From contig JAUIEZ010000005.1 of NCBI GenBank assembly GCA_030429665.1, forward strand, positions 16,167 through 80,166: DNA of 64,000 bases, in the 5' to 3' direction. Below the pieces are notes generated by a model, which was not told the DNA's origin, ran no database searches, and saw nothing but the letters and a program-made list of their open reading frames with translations. Every line of letters starts with the position of its first letter. The first letter of the stretch is position 1. The position numbers and the translations under genes are program-made. Positions 16,645-25,112 of this stretch are shown here, in pieces. The stretch comes from Gammaproteobacteria bacterium. Its GTDB lineage: Bacteria; Pseudomonadota; Gammaproteobacteria; Arenicellales; CAJQKF01.

Positions 16645-17273
16645 TGAGCCGGGGTTCGTCGGTAGGACGCATAAGGGCGCGTAACCAGCGCCGCATCCTC
16701 GAGGCCGCGGAGAAGGAGTTCGACCGGCACGGATTCGGCGGAGCGCGCATGCAACGCATCGCCGATCGCGCCGGCCTGCCCAAGGCGAACATCCACTACT
16801 ACTTTCGCAACAAGCTGGCGCTGTATCGAGCCGTGCTCGACGGCGTCGTGGCAATGTGGAACGAAGCATTCGACCGCATTTCCGCCGACGACGATCCGGC
16901 CGAGGCGCTGGCCGCCTACATCCGCGCCAAGATGGACTATTCGCGTACCCGCCCGGCGGCGGCGCGCATCTTCACCGGCGAGATCATGCGCGGCGCGCCG
17001 CACCTGAAGGATTACTTGCGTGGGGACCTCAGGAACTGGTTCGGCGAACGCACCGAGGTAATCCAGCACTGGGTCGACAGCGGCCGCATGGACGCGGTGG
17101 ACCCGCATCACCTGGTGTTCCTGATCTGGAGCGCCACGCAGCACTACGCCGACTACGACGCCCAGATCAGCGCGCTGTACGGCAAGGCGAAGCTGACCCG
17201 CGCCGACTACGACGCGGCGGCCGATTCACTGGTGAAGATCATACTCAAGGGATGCGGGCTGGAACCGAAGTAG
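16644..17273 (+). CDS. RutR-like TetR-family regulator of purine genes
   Basis: The 209-residue TetR protein has an N-terminal helix-turn-helix (MQRIADRAGLPKANIHYYFRNKLALYRAVL, about 32-62). Its C-terminal half closely resembles E. coli RutR, notably YIRAKMDYSRTRPAAARIFTGEIM and DPHHLVFLIWSATQHYADYDAQISAL. The ATG at 16644 overlaps the deaminase stop, making it the last gene of the importer operon; GTG 16641 is an alternative. E. coli RutR senses uracil and thymine. The location and the two RutR-like boxes in the purine promoters suggest this homologue governs purine uptake and oxidation, and thus probably its own operon. The ligand is unknown. Confidence 0.88.
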   Translation: MSRGSSVGRIRARNQRRILEAAEKEFDRHGFGGARMQRIADRAGLPKANIHYYFRNKLALYRAVLDGVVAMWNEAFDRISADDDPAEALAAYIRAKMDYSRTRPAAARIFTGEIMRGAPHLKDYLRGDLRNWFGERTEVIQHWVDSGRMDAVDPHHLVFLIWSATQHYADYDAQISALYGKAKLTRADYDAAADSLVKIILKGCGLEPK

Positions 17274-17411
17274 CCCCGGCCCGTGCGCGACACCGGTATG
17301 CTATAAACTCGTGCCATAACGACATCATCCGGGCGGGGAGATGGCTTATACCGCCTTCGCCCCGCGCGCGACCGATACATCCGACGTATCCGGAAACACC
17401 GACCAGATCCG

Positions 17412-18938
17412 ATGACCGCGCGAAAACGAACGAGCCATTCGGCAACCATCGCCTGGTACGCCGCCGTCATCTTCCTGAGTTCGGCGTGCCTGCTGATCCT
17501 AGAGATCGTCGCCAGCCGACTGCTGGCGCCCTACGTCGGCGTATCGCTCTACACCTGGACCGCGATCATCGGTGTAATCCTGGCCGGCTTGTCGCTGGGA
17601 AACTGGTTGGGCGGCGCGTGGGCCGACCGGGGCGCCGGACCGATCGCGGCGGGATGGACGCTGGTGGCGTCGGGCGCGGTGACGTTGCTCGTACCGCTCG
17701 TGCTGACGGCGATCGCCGACTACGTGCAGGCCCGGCAGGTGTCGCTGGTAGGCGCGAGCCTGGTCTACGTCAGCGCGCTGTTCCTGTTGCCGGCGCTGGT
17801 GCTGGGGGTCATCACGCCGCTCCTGACGACGCTCTCACTGACCATGAGTTCGCGGCCGGGCCACGTGGTCGGTACGATGCACGCGCTCGCGGCGCTGGGA
17901 AGCATCTGCGGCACGTTCGCGGCCGGTTTCTACCTCGTACCGTGGTTCGGCACCCGCAATATCGTCGTCGCCACCGGTGTCGCGCTGATCGCCATGGGCG
18001 TCGTGTTCCTGCTTCGGCGCCCGCGCGCCGCCTTCTCGGCCGTGGTGGCGGCGGGCGCGCTCGCCGCCATGCTCGCCGCGGGCAACGCGCTGCGCAATCC
18101 CTGCGACACCGAGAGCCTTTATTACTGCATCCGCGTGGTGGACGAGCCCACGCCCTACGGCGAGGTGCGCACCCTGGTGCTCGACCACATGGTGCACAGT
18201 CACAATCATGCGGGGGATCCCGAGTTGCTGGTCGCCACCTACGCGCATCTCATGGACGAGATGATGCGCCTGCGACTGCCCGCCCTCGACGTACCGCGCG
18301 TGTTTTTCGCCGGCGGCGGCGCCTACACACAGCCGCGCGCACTGGCGGCCCGCCGCCCGGCCGTGCATATCGAGGTCGCCGAGATCGACCCGGCAGTCAC
18401 CGAGACCGCGCGCGAACGACTGTTCGTCGACACCGCGTCGATGATCGTGCATGACGTGGACGCCCGCATCCAGCTACCGCTGGCGCTGCCGCATTTCTAC
18501 GATGCGATCGTTACCGACGTCTTTCACGACGTTGCGGTGCCCTACCACCTGACCACGGCCGAGTATGCCGATATCGTCAAGTCGCGCCTCGTGCCGGGTG
18601 GACTCTACCTCGTGAACCTGGTCGACGTGTTTCCCGACTCCAAACTGGTCAAGGCCATCGTCAAGACGCTCGAGGAACAATTCGAGCACGTCCAGGTATG
18701 GCTCGAGGCGCCGCCCGACCGTCCCGGCCGCATCACCTACGTGGTTTCGGCAACCGACGGCGCACCGTTTCCGCCCCGCATCAGCGCACGGTACGGGCTG
18801 GCGCGAAACTGGTACGACTTCGCCGAACCGGTCAAGGACGTGGGCACGCCAATGAGCGAGATCCCGGTTCTCAGCGACGACTACGCGCCGGTCGAACGCC
18901 TGGTCTCGACATTGTTCTGGAGCCAGATGGGACTGTAA
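17412..18938 (+). CDS. Membrane-anchored spermidine synthase-like protein
   Basis: The 508-residue protein has an N-terminal membrane half (about residues 12-220, six to seven segments, starting SSACLLILEIVASRLLAPYVGVSLYTWTAIIGVILAGLSLGN). A C-terminal spermidine-synthase-type Rossmann domain follows (VFFAGGGAYTQPRALAARRP, EVAEIDPAVTETARERLF, YDAIVTDVFHDVAVPYHLTT). The GGGAYT motif replaces the GGGDG of true aminopropyltransferases, so polyamine synthesis is doubtful. This fused architecture is widespread and mostly uncharacterised. It stands alone between two catabolic modules and ends at a strong hairpin. Confidence 0.87.
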   Translation: MTARKRTSHSATIAWYAAVIFLSSACLLILEIVASRLLAPYVGVSLYTWTAIIGVILAGLSLGNWLGGAWADRGAGPIAAGWTLVASGAVTLLVPLVLTAIADYVQARQVSLVGASLVYVSALFLLPALVLGVITPLLTTLSLTMSSRPGHVVGTMHALAALGSICGTFAAGFYLVPWFGTRNIVVATGVALIAMGVVFLLRRPRAAFSAVVAAGALAAMLAAGNALRNPCDTESLYYCIRVVDEPTPYGEVRTLVLDHMVHSHNHAGDPELLVATYAHLMDEMMRLRLPALDVPRVFFAGGGAYTQPRALAARRPAVHIEVAEIDPAVTETARERLFVDTASMIVHDVDARIQLPLALPHFYDAIVTDVFHDVAVPYHLTTAEYADIVKSRLVPGGLYLVNLVDVFPDSKLVKAIVKTLEEQFEHVQVWLEAPPDRPGRITYVVSATDGAPFPPRISARYGLARNWYDFAEPVKDVGTPMSEIPVLSDDYAPVERLVSTLFWSQMGL

Positions 18939-18960
18939 TCCCGCGCGCGACGCGCGGGAT
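18938..18960. terminator. Hairpin between converging genes
   Basis: ATCCCGCGCG (18938-18947) and CGCGCGGGAT (18951-18960) form a perfect 10-base stem with a 3-base loop, between the converging spermidine-synthase-like gene and the hydroxyacid dehydrogenase gene. The T-run is poor (CCTTT several bases later), so it may act as a bidirectional terminator or an mRNA 3'-end stabiliser. Confidence 0.6.
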
Positions 18961-18968
18961 GCCGGCCT

Positions 18969-19940
18969 TTAACCACCGAGGTCCACGCGGTTTTCCAGCG
19001 CGCCCGATTCGAAAAAGCGCTTCACGTTGGCGAACAATGACGCCATCTTGTTGTCGAGCGCTTCTCGGGTACCGGCAGAGATATGCGGCGTCATCACGAC
19101 GTTGGGCAATGTGCAAAGCGGATTGTCCGCCGCCACCGGCTCCTGTTCGAAAACGTCGAGTCCGGCGGCGGCCAGGCGGCCGCTGGACAGCGCGTCAAAC
19201 AACGCGGTGTTGTCGACGACTTGCCCGCGCGCGGTGTTCACGAGGATCGCGGTGGGTTTCATCGCGGCGAGGGCGGCCGCATCGATCAGCCCGCTCGTCT
19301 GCGACGTCCCCGGAACGTGAATCGTGAGCACGTCCGACTGCGCCAGCAGTTCCCGGAAGCTCACCGGCCGAATGCCGAGCCGCGTACGGGCGTCCGCGTC
19401 CAGGGTATCGGCCGGGTCGTAGTAGATGCCGTGCGTGTCGAAGGCCTTCAACCGCGCCGCCGTGGCCTGGCCGATACGGCCCATGCCGAGATAGCCGACG
19501 GTCTTGCCGTTGAGTTCGTATGAAAACGGCCGCAGGGAGTTGATGTGCCACCGCCCCTGGCGCAGTTCGGCATCGGCGAAGGCAAGCCGCCGGCTGGCGG
19601 CAAGGATCAGCATCACGGTGTGTTCGGCAACGCTCAGCGTAGTGCCCGCCGGTGTCAGTGCCAGCGCGATGCCTCGCGCCGCCAGCGCCTCGACGTCAAC
19701 GGTGTCGTGGTAACCGACGCCCTGGTGATGGACCAGTCGCAAGCGCTCGCCGGCCGCGATCACCGGTGCGCGCAACGGCGTGGCGGCGACAATCGCGGCC
19801 TCGCAGGGGGCAATCCGCTCGCACCGCTGCGCCTCGTCGTCGGCGTCCAGGGTGACCAGTTCGAAGCCGTCGGGCACCCATGCCCGGATCAGGTCGTACG
19901 TCGCCTCCGACGCCATGCTGTTGTAAAAGATTCGCCGCAT
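18969..19940 (-). CDS. D-2-hydroxyacid dehydrogenase
   Basis: The 323-residue NAD(P)-dependent enzyme is of the glyoxylate/hydroxypyruvate reductase and phosphoglycerate dehydrogenase class. The nucleotide fold reads GKTVGYLGMGRIGQATAARLKAFD, with the catalytic Arg in VNTARGQVVD, Glu in GLDVFEQEP and His in MTPHISAGT. Length is typical. The ATG at 19940 shares one base with the stop of the RraA-like gene upstream. It probably interconverts a 2-oxoacid and a D-2-hydroxyacid. In this cell glyoxylate from purine breakdown is one possible substrate, but its operon links it to sugar-acid use. Confidence 0.9.
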   Translation of the reverse strand: MRRIFYNSMASEATYDLIRAWVPDGFELVTLDADDEAQRCERIAPCEAAIVAATPLRAPVIAAGERLRLVHHQGVGYHDTVDVEALAARGIALALTPAGTTLSVAEHTVMLILAASRRLAFADAELRQGRWHINSLRPFSYELNGKTVGYLGMGRIGQATAARLKAFDTHGIYYDPADTLDADARTRLGIRPVSFRELLAQSDVLTIHVPGTSQTSGLIDAAALAAMKPTAILVNTARGQVVDNTALFDALSSGRLAAAGLDVFEQEPVAADNPLCTLPNVVMTPHISAGTREALDNKMASLFANVKRFFESGALENRVDLGG

Positions 19941-20626
19941 CACTGATCCACCCACTCGATATCCGGACGTTTCAGCACATCGTCGAGCCACGCCGGCGAT
20001 GTGACGCCGGACCGCCAGGATGCCTCCATCGCGCTTTCCTTGTCGCGCACGGCGCCCAAGCGATCGGCCGTCTCGCGCGCCTCGGCCAGGGGAATGCACG
20101 CGACGCCGTCGACATCGCCGACCAGGATGTCGCCCGAACTCACGTTCGCACCGCCCACCACGGCCGCAAGACCGGCGCTGCCGGGACCATTCTTCCACGG
20201 CGAGTTGGGCGACAGGCCGCGCGCGAACACCGGAATGCCGACCTCGTTCAACCCGTCGACGTCACGAACCACGCCGTCGGTAACGATCGCGGCGACGCCG
20301 GCGTTCTTCGCCATGGCGGCAAAGTTGTCGCCTATGACGGAGCAGCCGGTGTGGCCACCCGTGGCGATGACGATCACGTCGCCACGTCGAACGAGCTTCA
20401 GCGACGCCCAGGCGGCAAGATTGTCCGCCGCGCCGGCGTCCACGACCACGGCGACCCCGGTGAACGCCGCACATCGCGTCACGGGACGAATATCGAAGGC
20501 AAGCGCGCCGATCCTTCCCCGTGCATCGCAGGCGACACCCGTCGGTACGCCTTCGAAGGCGTCGCGCAGGTCGTCGTCGGGCCGCGGAAAACCGGTTCGC
20601 AAGACCAGTACGGACTCATTGGACAT
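19940..20626 (-). CDS. RraA-family aldolase/decarboxylase-like protein
   Basis: The 228-residue protein has the RraA/HMG-aldolase fold signature: GVACDARGRIGAL, GAADNLAAWASLKLVRRGDVIVIA, GDNFAAMAKNAGVAAIVTDGVVRDVDGL and GDVDGVACIP. The Arg-Asp pair in VRDVD is the metal and substrate site in 4-hydroxy-4-methyl-2-oxoglutarate aldolases. Members of this group cleave 4-hydroxy-2-oxoacids or decarboxylate oxaloacetate; RNase E inhibition is the other known role. The neighbouring hydroxyacid dehydrogenase and sugar ABC importer favour an aldolase acting on a sugar-acid intermediate. Confidence 0.85.
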   Translation of the reverse strand: MSNESVLVLRTGFPRPDDDLRDAFEGVPTGVACDARGRIGALAFDIRPVTRCAAFTGVAVVVDAGAADNLAAWASLKLVRRGDVIVIATGGHTGCSVIGDNFAAMAKNAGVAAIVTDGVVRDVDGLNEVGIPVFARGLSPNSPWKNGPGSAGLAAVVGGANVSSGDILVGDVDGVACIPLAEARETADRLGAVRDKESAMEASWRSGVTSPAWLDDVLKRPDIEWVDQ

Positions 20627-20657
20627 GTAGGTTTCCTCGAATTTGCATGACGTTCGA

Positions 20658-21770
20658 TCAACCGGTCGTCGAACCGGGATCCAGGGCGACGCCGCTCGCG
20701 GCGTCGAACAATCGCATGGCGCGGGTGTCCACGGTCAACTCGACGAGATCGCCTGCCGCCGTGTGGGCCGACCTCCCGACGCGGGCAGTCACGTCCTTTT
20801 CGACACCCTCGACGTCGAGCAGCAACACCGTCTCCGCGCCGAGCGCCTCGACCGCCAGCACCCGGGCGGCCAGGGACGCGCCGACGGCATCGTCAGGCGC
20901 TTCGCCGGGGAGGTAGAAATCCTCGGGGCGGATACCGACGATCACGCGCGAATGACCGGGCGGGCAGTGGGCATGAATGCGCGCACCGCCCACGACGAGC
21001 GTGCTGCGACCGTCTTCTCCCGGCGTGACGCCGGATTCGACGAGATTGATCTGCGGACTGCCGAGAAAGCTGGCGACGAAGGTGTTCGCCGGATGCCGGT
21101 ACACGTCCAGCGGCCGACCCACCTGGGCCACGCGACCGTCTTGCATGATGCAGATGCGCGAGCCCATGGACATGGCTTCGACCTGGTCGTGGGTGACGTA
21201 GATCATGGTCGTGCCGAGCCGCTGGTGCAGCTTGACCAGTTCGTTGCGCATGCTCACGCGCAGCGCCGCGTCGAGGTTCGACAGCGGCTCGTCGAACAGG
21301 AAGACCTTCGGGTCGCGGACGATGGCGCGACCCAGGGCCACGCGCTGGCGCTGGCCGCCGGACAACGCATGGGGCTTTCGCGCCAGGTAGGGCGCGAGTC
21401 CCAGTATCCCCGCCGCGTCGGTCACGCGCCGGTCGATCTCCTCGCGCGCGAATCCGCGACGCTTCAGCCCGAAGGCGAGGTTGTCGAACACGGTCATGTG
21501 CGGGTAGAGCGCGTAGGACTGGAACACCATGGCGATGTCCCGGTCCCTGGCCGGCACGCGATTCATCACCTCGCCGTCGATGCTCAGGGTGCCGCCGGTG
21601 ATCGGCTCGAGGCCGGCGATCATCCTGAGGGTCGTCGACTTGCCGCAGCCGGACGGGCCGAGCAGCACCATGAATTCCCCGCGCTCGATGTCGAGCGACA
21701 CGTCGTCGACCGCCGCGGCGTCGGCATCGCCATATCGCTTCGTCAGTCGGTCCAGCTTGACGTTACCCAT
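20658..21770 (-). CDS. Sugar-type ABC importer ATP-binding protein (UgpC/MsmK class)
   Basis: The 370-residue ATPase has Walker A GPSGCGKST, Q-loop FQSYALYPHM, signature LSGGQRQRVALGRAI, Walker B VFLFDEPLSNLD and switch His in YVTHDQ. It carries the C-terminal regulatory domain of the CUT1 class (GIRPEDFYL). The first gene of the leftward transport unit is the binding protein at 24924; the permeases lie between. Substrates of this class include oligosaccharides, polyols and glycerol-phosphodiesters. Confidence 0.94.
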   Translation of the reverse strand: MGNVKLDRLTKRYGDADAAAVDDVSLDIERGEFMVLLGPSGCGKSTTLRMIAGLEPITGGTLSIDGEVMNRVPARDRDIAMVFQSYALYPHMTVFDNLAFGLKRRGFAREEIDRRVTDAAGILGLAPYLARKPHALSGGQRQRVALGRAIVRDPKVFLFDEPLSNLDAALRVSMRNELVKLHQRLGTTMIYVTHDQVEAMSMGSRICIMQDGRVAQVGRPLDVYRHPANTFVASFLGSPQINLVESGVTPGEDGRSTLVVGGARIHAHCPPGHSRVIVGIRPEDFYLPGEAPDDAVGASLAARVLAVEALGAETVLLLDVEGVEKDVTARVGRSAHTAAGDLVELTVDTRAMRLFDAASGVALDPGSTTG

Positions 21771-21800
21771 GGTCGGAACACTCCTTGCGTCGTGCGAGGT

Positions 21801-22634
21801 TCACTTGATGGCTCCGGCGGTCATGCCCTGGATGAGCTTTTCCGAGAAGAAAACGTAGACGATGACCACCGGTACGATGGCGATCATCAGGCCGGTGGCC
21901 AGCATGCCGATATCGATGAGCTGGTCGCCCATGTACTTCTGGATGCCCAGCGGCAGCGTGCGCTTGTCGTCGTCGGTGATCAGCACGACGGCGTAGAGAA
22001 ATTCGTTCCATAGCAGGATCGTGTTGAGGATGACGGTCGTCGACAGGGCCGGCATGGCCACCGGCAGGCTGATGCGCCAGAAGATCTCCCACTCGGAGTA
22101 GCCGTCCATGCGCGCGGCGTCGTAGAGGTCCGAGGGGATGCGCGCGAAAAAGCTCTCGAGTATGTACACCGTGATCGGGAGCTGAAACGCGACATAGGCA
22201 AGGACCAGGCCCGTGCGTGTATTGAACAGGCCGTACTCCACGAGGATCTGGAACAGCGCGATGATGGTGATCTGCGGCGGGAAGATGATCGTGCTGAACA
22301 CCAGGAAGTACAGGAAGCGCCGGAACGGGAATCGGTAACGGGCGAAGCAGTGCGCCGCCATGGCGCCGATCACGGTCAGCACCGCCACCGCCGACAACAC
22401 GACGATCACGCTGTTGCCGAAGTAGGTGCCGTAGTTGCCGTCCGTCCAGGCGATGGCAAACTTCGAGAAGTGCAGCGTATCCGGCAACGCGTAGGGTTCG
22501 GCGCTGATCTCCGTCGTCGTGCGAAGGGACATCGACGCCACCCACAGGAAGGGTCCGGCGGCGAACGCCGTGTACAGCGCCAGCGCCACCACGAGGAAGC
22601 CGTGCTTCAGGTCGAATCGTATCGAAGTGGTCAT
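21801..22634 (-). CDS. Sugar-type ABC importer permease (MalG/UgpE class)
   Basis: The 277-residue permease has six membrane segments. Its EAA loop (YDAARMDGYSEWEIFWRISLPVAMPAL) contacts the ATPase, and the C-terminus is typical of the MalG side (GLMIAIVPVVIVYVFFSEKLIQGMTAGAIK). It is 6 bases from the upstream permease gene and 30 bases from the ATPase gene. It pairs with the permease at 22641. Confidence 0.94.
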   Translation of the reverse strand: MTTSIRFDLKHGFLVVALALYTAFAAGPFLWVASMSLRTTTEISAEPYALPDTLHFSKFAIAWTDGNYGTYFGNSVIVVLSAVAVLTVIGAMAAHCFARYRFPFRRFLYFLVFSTIIFPPQITIIALFQILVEYGLFNTRTGLVLAYVAFQLPITVYILESFFARIPSDLYDAARMDGYSEWEIFWRISLPVAMPALSTTVILNTILLWNEFLYAVVLITDDDKRTLPLGIQKYMGDQLIDIGMLATGLMIAIVPVVIVYVFFSEKLIQGMTAGAIK

Positions 22635-22640
22635 GACGGC

Positions 22641-23570
22641 TCAGTACTCGAGCTTGTCGCGGCTGCGCAGCAAGCCGGTGAGTATGAGCACGCCGCCGAG
22701 CACCACCACGAACCAGATGGTGGCGATGGCGCAGGGGTAGCCGAGATCGAACGTGTTCCAGTTGAAGGCGCGCTTGTAGACGTAGGTGGAAACGGTCTCG
22801 GTGCTCCACAGCGGCCCGCCGCGGGTGGTGATCCACACCAGGTCGAACACCCGCATCTTGCCGACGAAGGACAGCACCATGAGATTCAGGATGGTCGGCC
22901 TGACCAGCGGGATGACGATGTAGCGCAACTTCGCCATCCAGCCGCAGTTATCCAGCTCGGCGGCCTCGAGCACCTCCGAGGGCAGCGAATGCATGGCCGC
23001 CAGCAGCACCACCATGTTGAAGCCCGCCCACATCCACGTGGTGACGAAGATCAACGACGGCAGCGCCGTATCGGGATGGCCGAGCCAGGCCTGCGCCCAG
23101 TGGTCGAGACCGACGGCGCGCAGCATGCCGTTGGCAATGCCCCAGTCGAAGTTGAAGATCCACGTCCAGATGATGCCGACCACCACGTATGACATCAGCA
23201 CCGGCGTGAACCACGCGAGCCGGAAGAAGCGTGACCCGGGCACGCGGGCGTACAGCGCCAATGCCAGCAGCAGGGCGATGGCGATCTCCACCACGGGCGA
23301 GATCAGCGCCCAGACCAGGGTGTTGCCGACGGCACGGTGAAAGAAGCGGTCCTCGAACAGCAGCGTGGCGTAGTTCGCCCAGCCCACGAACTCGTCCGGA
23401 CGGTTCGGGAAAACCTGGAAGAAGCTGTTCCAAATCGTGCGCACCACCGGGTAGGCGGTGAACGCGAAGTAGATGATGAGCGCCGGCGCGAGGAAGCCGG
23501 CGATGGCGCCGACCGGACGCAGCCCGAGGCCCGGCTCGCTCGACGTCAGGCGGCCGGCGGTGTGTTCCAT
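22641..23570 (-). CDS. Sugar-type ABC importer permease (MalF/UgpA class)
   Basis: The 309-residue permease has six membrane segments, with the MalF-type N-terminal pattern FLAPALIIYFAFTAYPVVRTIWNSF and an EAA loop (LEAAELDNCGWMAKLRYIVIPLVRPTI). The Gly of the usual EAA-G motif is kept as CGW. It forms the channel with the MalG-type partner immediately downstream. An 83-base gap separates it from the binding-protein gene and contains a GC-rich hairpin. Confidence 0.94.
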   Translation of the reverse strand: MEHTAGRLTSSEPGLGLRPVGAIAGFLAPALIIYFAFTAYPVVRTIWNSFFQVFPNRPDEFVGWANYATLLFEDRFFHRAVGNTLVWALISPVVEIAIALLLALALYARVPGSRFFRLAWFTPVLMSYVVVGIIWTWIFNFDWGIANGMLRAVGLDHWAQAWLGHPDTALPSLIFVTTWMWAGFNMVVLLAAMHSLPSEVLEAAELDNCGWMAKLRYIVIPLVRPTILNLMVLSFVGKMRVFDLVWITTRGGPLWSTETVSTYVYKRAFNWNTFDLGYPCAIATIWFVVVLGGVLILTGLLRSRDKLEY

Positions 23571-23584
23571 CTAAATCTCCCGTT

Positions 23585-23618
23585 GCCGGCCGGCCGATCC
23601 GCGAAGGGAACGGCCGGC
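23585..23618 (-). other. GC-rich stem-loop between binding-protein and permease genes
   Basis: CGGCCGGC (23611-23618) can pair perfectly with GCCGGCCG at 23585-23592 or 23589-23596. It lies just after the stop of the solute-binding-protein gene in the direction of transcription. No T-run follows, so it is not a classical terminator. Such hairpins commonly protect binding-protein mRNA and lower permease expression, as between malE and malF. Confidence 0.5.
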
Positions 23619-23652
23619 ATGCGGTAGGTGGAGTGCCTGTGGCGGCTATTGC

Positions 23653-24924
23653 CTAGTAGGCGCCGGACATCTGGTCGACGACGTCGTCGACGTCGACGAG
23701 TCCGGCCGGAAACGCCTGGTTGACGACCTGGTCGAAGACTTCACGCGGCGCGGGCGCCATCACCTGTCGCGGCAGGCCGAAGAAGTATTTCGCACCGTCG
23801 TTCACCTCGGCAAGCGCCTTGAAATAACCGGCATTGTCGCCGGTGATCTTGCTGGCGTCTGACTTGATGCCGGTCTGCACCAGGTTATCCTCGAGCCACT
23901 TATTGCCCATCTCGGGCGTGGCCATCGAGTTGAGGAAGGCGACCGCCATGTCCGCATGCTCGGTGGCGGCGTTGACGACGTAGCTACCGCCCACGGCGAT
24001 GGTCTTGCACTCGTTGCAGGCGGCGCCGTCGAGGGCCGGGTAACGCATTATGCCGAGTTCGAAACCGGCCGGCTGGCCGCCCTTGTCGGGAGACTGGAAT
24101 GCGCGGGAGGGATAGAAGCTGCCCATCAGGAACGTCAGCGCGCCGGGCTTGGTATGGAAGTAGTAGTGGGACTCGCCGAGCTTGAGCGTGCTGAACGTGT
24201 TGGGCAGCGCGCCGGCGTCGACCATGGCCTTGACGAAGCCGAGAGCCTCTTTCACTCGCGGGTCGTCCCAGCCGAGATCGCCGGCGAGCAGCCGGGTATA
24301 GTCCTCGACGCCGAGCATCTTCAGCAGCGCCTCGTGGGAGAGGAAGGCGCCCGGATAGGGCCGGTCGCCGACGCCGAGCGAGATCGGCGTCACGCCGGCC
24401 GCAGCCGCCTTTTCGACGAGGTCGAGAAAGGCCTGCTGGCCGAACTGTCCGTTATCGGGCAGCATCGCCCCGAGTTCGGACAGGCGCGCGGCGTCGTAGT
24501 ACATCTCCACCGTCCAGGCCTCGAGCGGAAGGCCGTAGGCGCGGCCCTCGTGGCTCCACACGTCCTTGGCCCAGCTCTCGAGGTTGTCCCAGTTGAGCCT
24601 GTCGGTCAGATCCAGGATCAGCCCGTTTTCCATGTATTCTTTCTGGTCGGGCTCGGCGTAGAAAATGTCGGGCGCCTGTCCGGCGCGCAGCGCGGTCTTC
24701 AGCGCCGCGTACAACGGCTGCTTGTCGTACCAGGTGACCTCGACGGTCACGCCGGGGTTGGCCGCCTCGAATGCACGGGCCGCGCCCTCGACGTAGGCGC
24801 GCTTGGCGTCCTGGTCCGCCCAGTGACTCCAGAGCGACAGCGTGGTATCGGCCGTGGCAGCCGACAGGGGGGATAGCAGCGCGACGGCGAGGCCGGCGAA
24901 CAGTATTCCGCGGGGCATTTTCAT
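23653..24924 (-). CDS. ABC importer extracellular solute-binding protein, family 1
   Basis: The 423-residue periplasmic protein has a signal peptide (LAVALLSPLSAATA) and a mature opening TTLSLWSHWADQDAKRAYVEGAARAFEAANPGVTVEVTWYD, characteristic of family 1 (MalE/UgpB-like) sugar-binding proteins. AGGAGG precedes the ATG. The aromatic-rich middle (AWTVEMYYDAARL) fits a carbohydrate ligand, but which one cannot be read from the sequence. It is the first gene of the transport operon and divergent from a GntR regulator. Confidence 0.93.
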   Translation of the reverse strand: MKMPRGILFAGLAVALLSPLSAATADTTLSLWSHWADQDAKRAYVEGAARAFEAANPGVTVEVTWYDKQPLYAALKTALRAGQAPDIFYAEPDQKEYMENGLILDLTDRLNWDNLESWAKDVWSHEGRAYGLPLEAWTVEMYYDAARLSELGAMLPDNGQFGQQAFLDLVEKAAAAGVTPISLGVGDRPYPGAFLSHEALLKMLGVEDYTRLLAGDLGWDDPRVKEALGFVKAMVDAGALPNTFSTLKLGESHYYFHTKPGALTFLMGSFYPSRAFQSPDKGGQPAGFELGIMRYPALDGAACNECKTIAVGGSYVVNAATEHADMAVAFLNSMATPEMGNKWLEDNLVQTGIKSDASKITGDNAGYFKALAEVNDGAKYFFGLPRQVMAPAPREVFDQVVNQAFPAGLVDVDDVVDQMSGAY

Positions 24925-25112
24925 TTCGATCTCCTCCTGTTTCCGCGATGGTGTATTGAATTATCTGTAACCCGCCGGATACGGGTGCCGAGGCAGGTTA
25001 GCATAAAGATAATATTATTATCAATAATTCTGTTACTAATAAAATTGCCAGCATTCGGTTAGAATAAGCACTGCAAATCATCACGTTAGCATGAGACGAC
25101 CGCCCGCGCGCG
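24925..25112. promoter_or_regulatory. Divergent control region with GATAAT/ATTATC palindrome
   Basis: This 188-base AT-rich spacer lies between the binding-protein gene and the GntR gene. GATAATATTATTATC (25008-25022) has perfect 6-base arms around a 3-base centre and is followed by TCAATAATTCTG. It is the obvious candidate operator for the adjacent GntR/FCD protein, controlling both directions. Confidence 0.6.
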
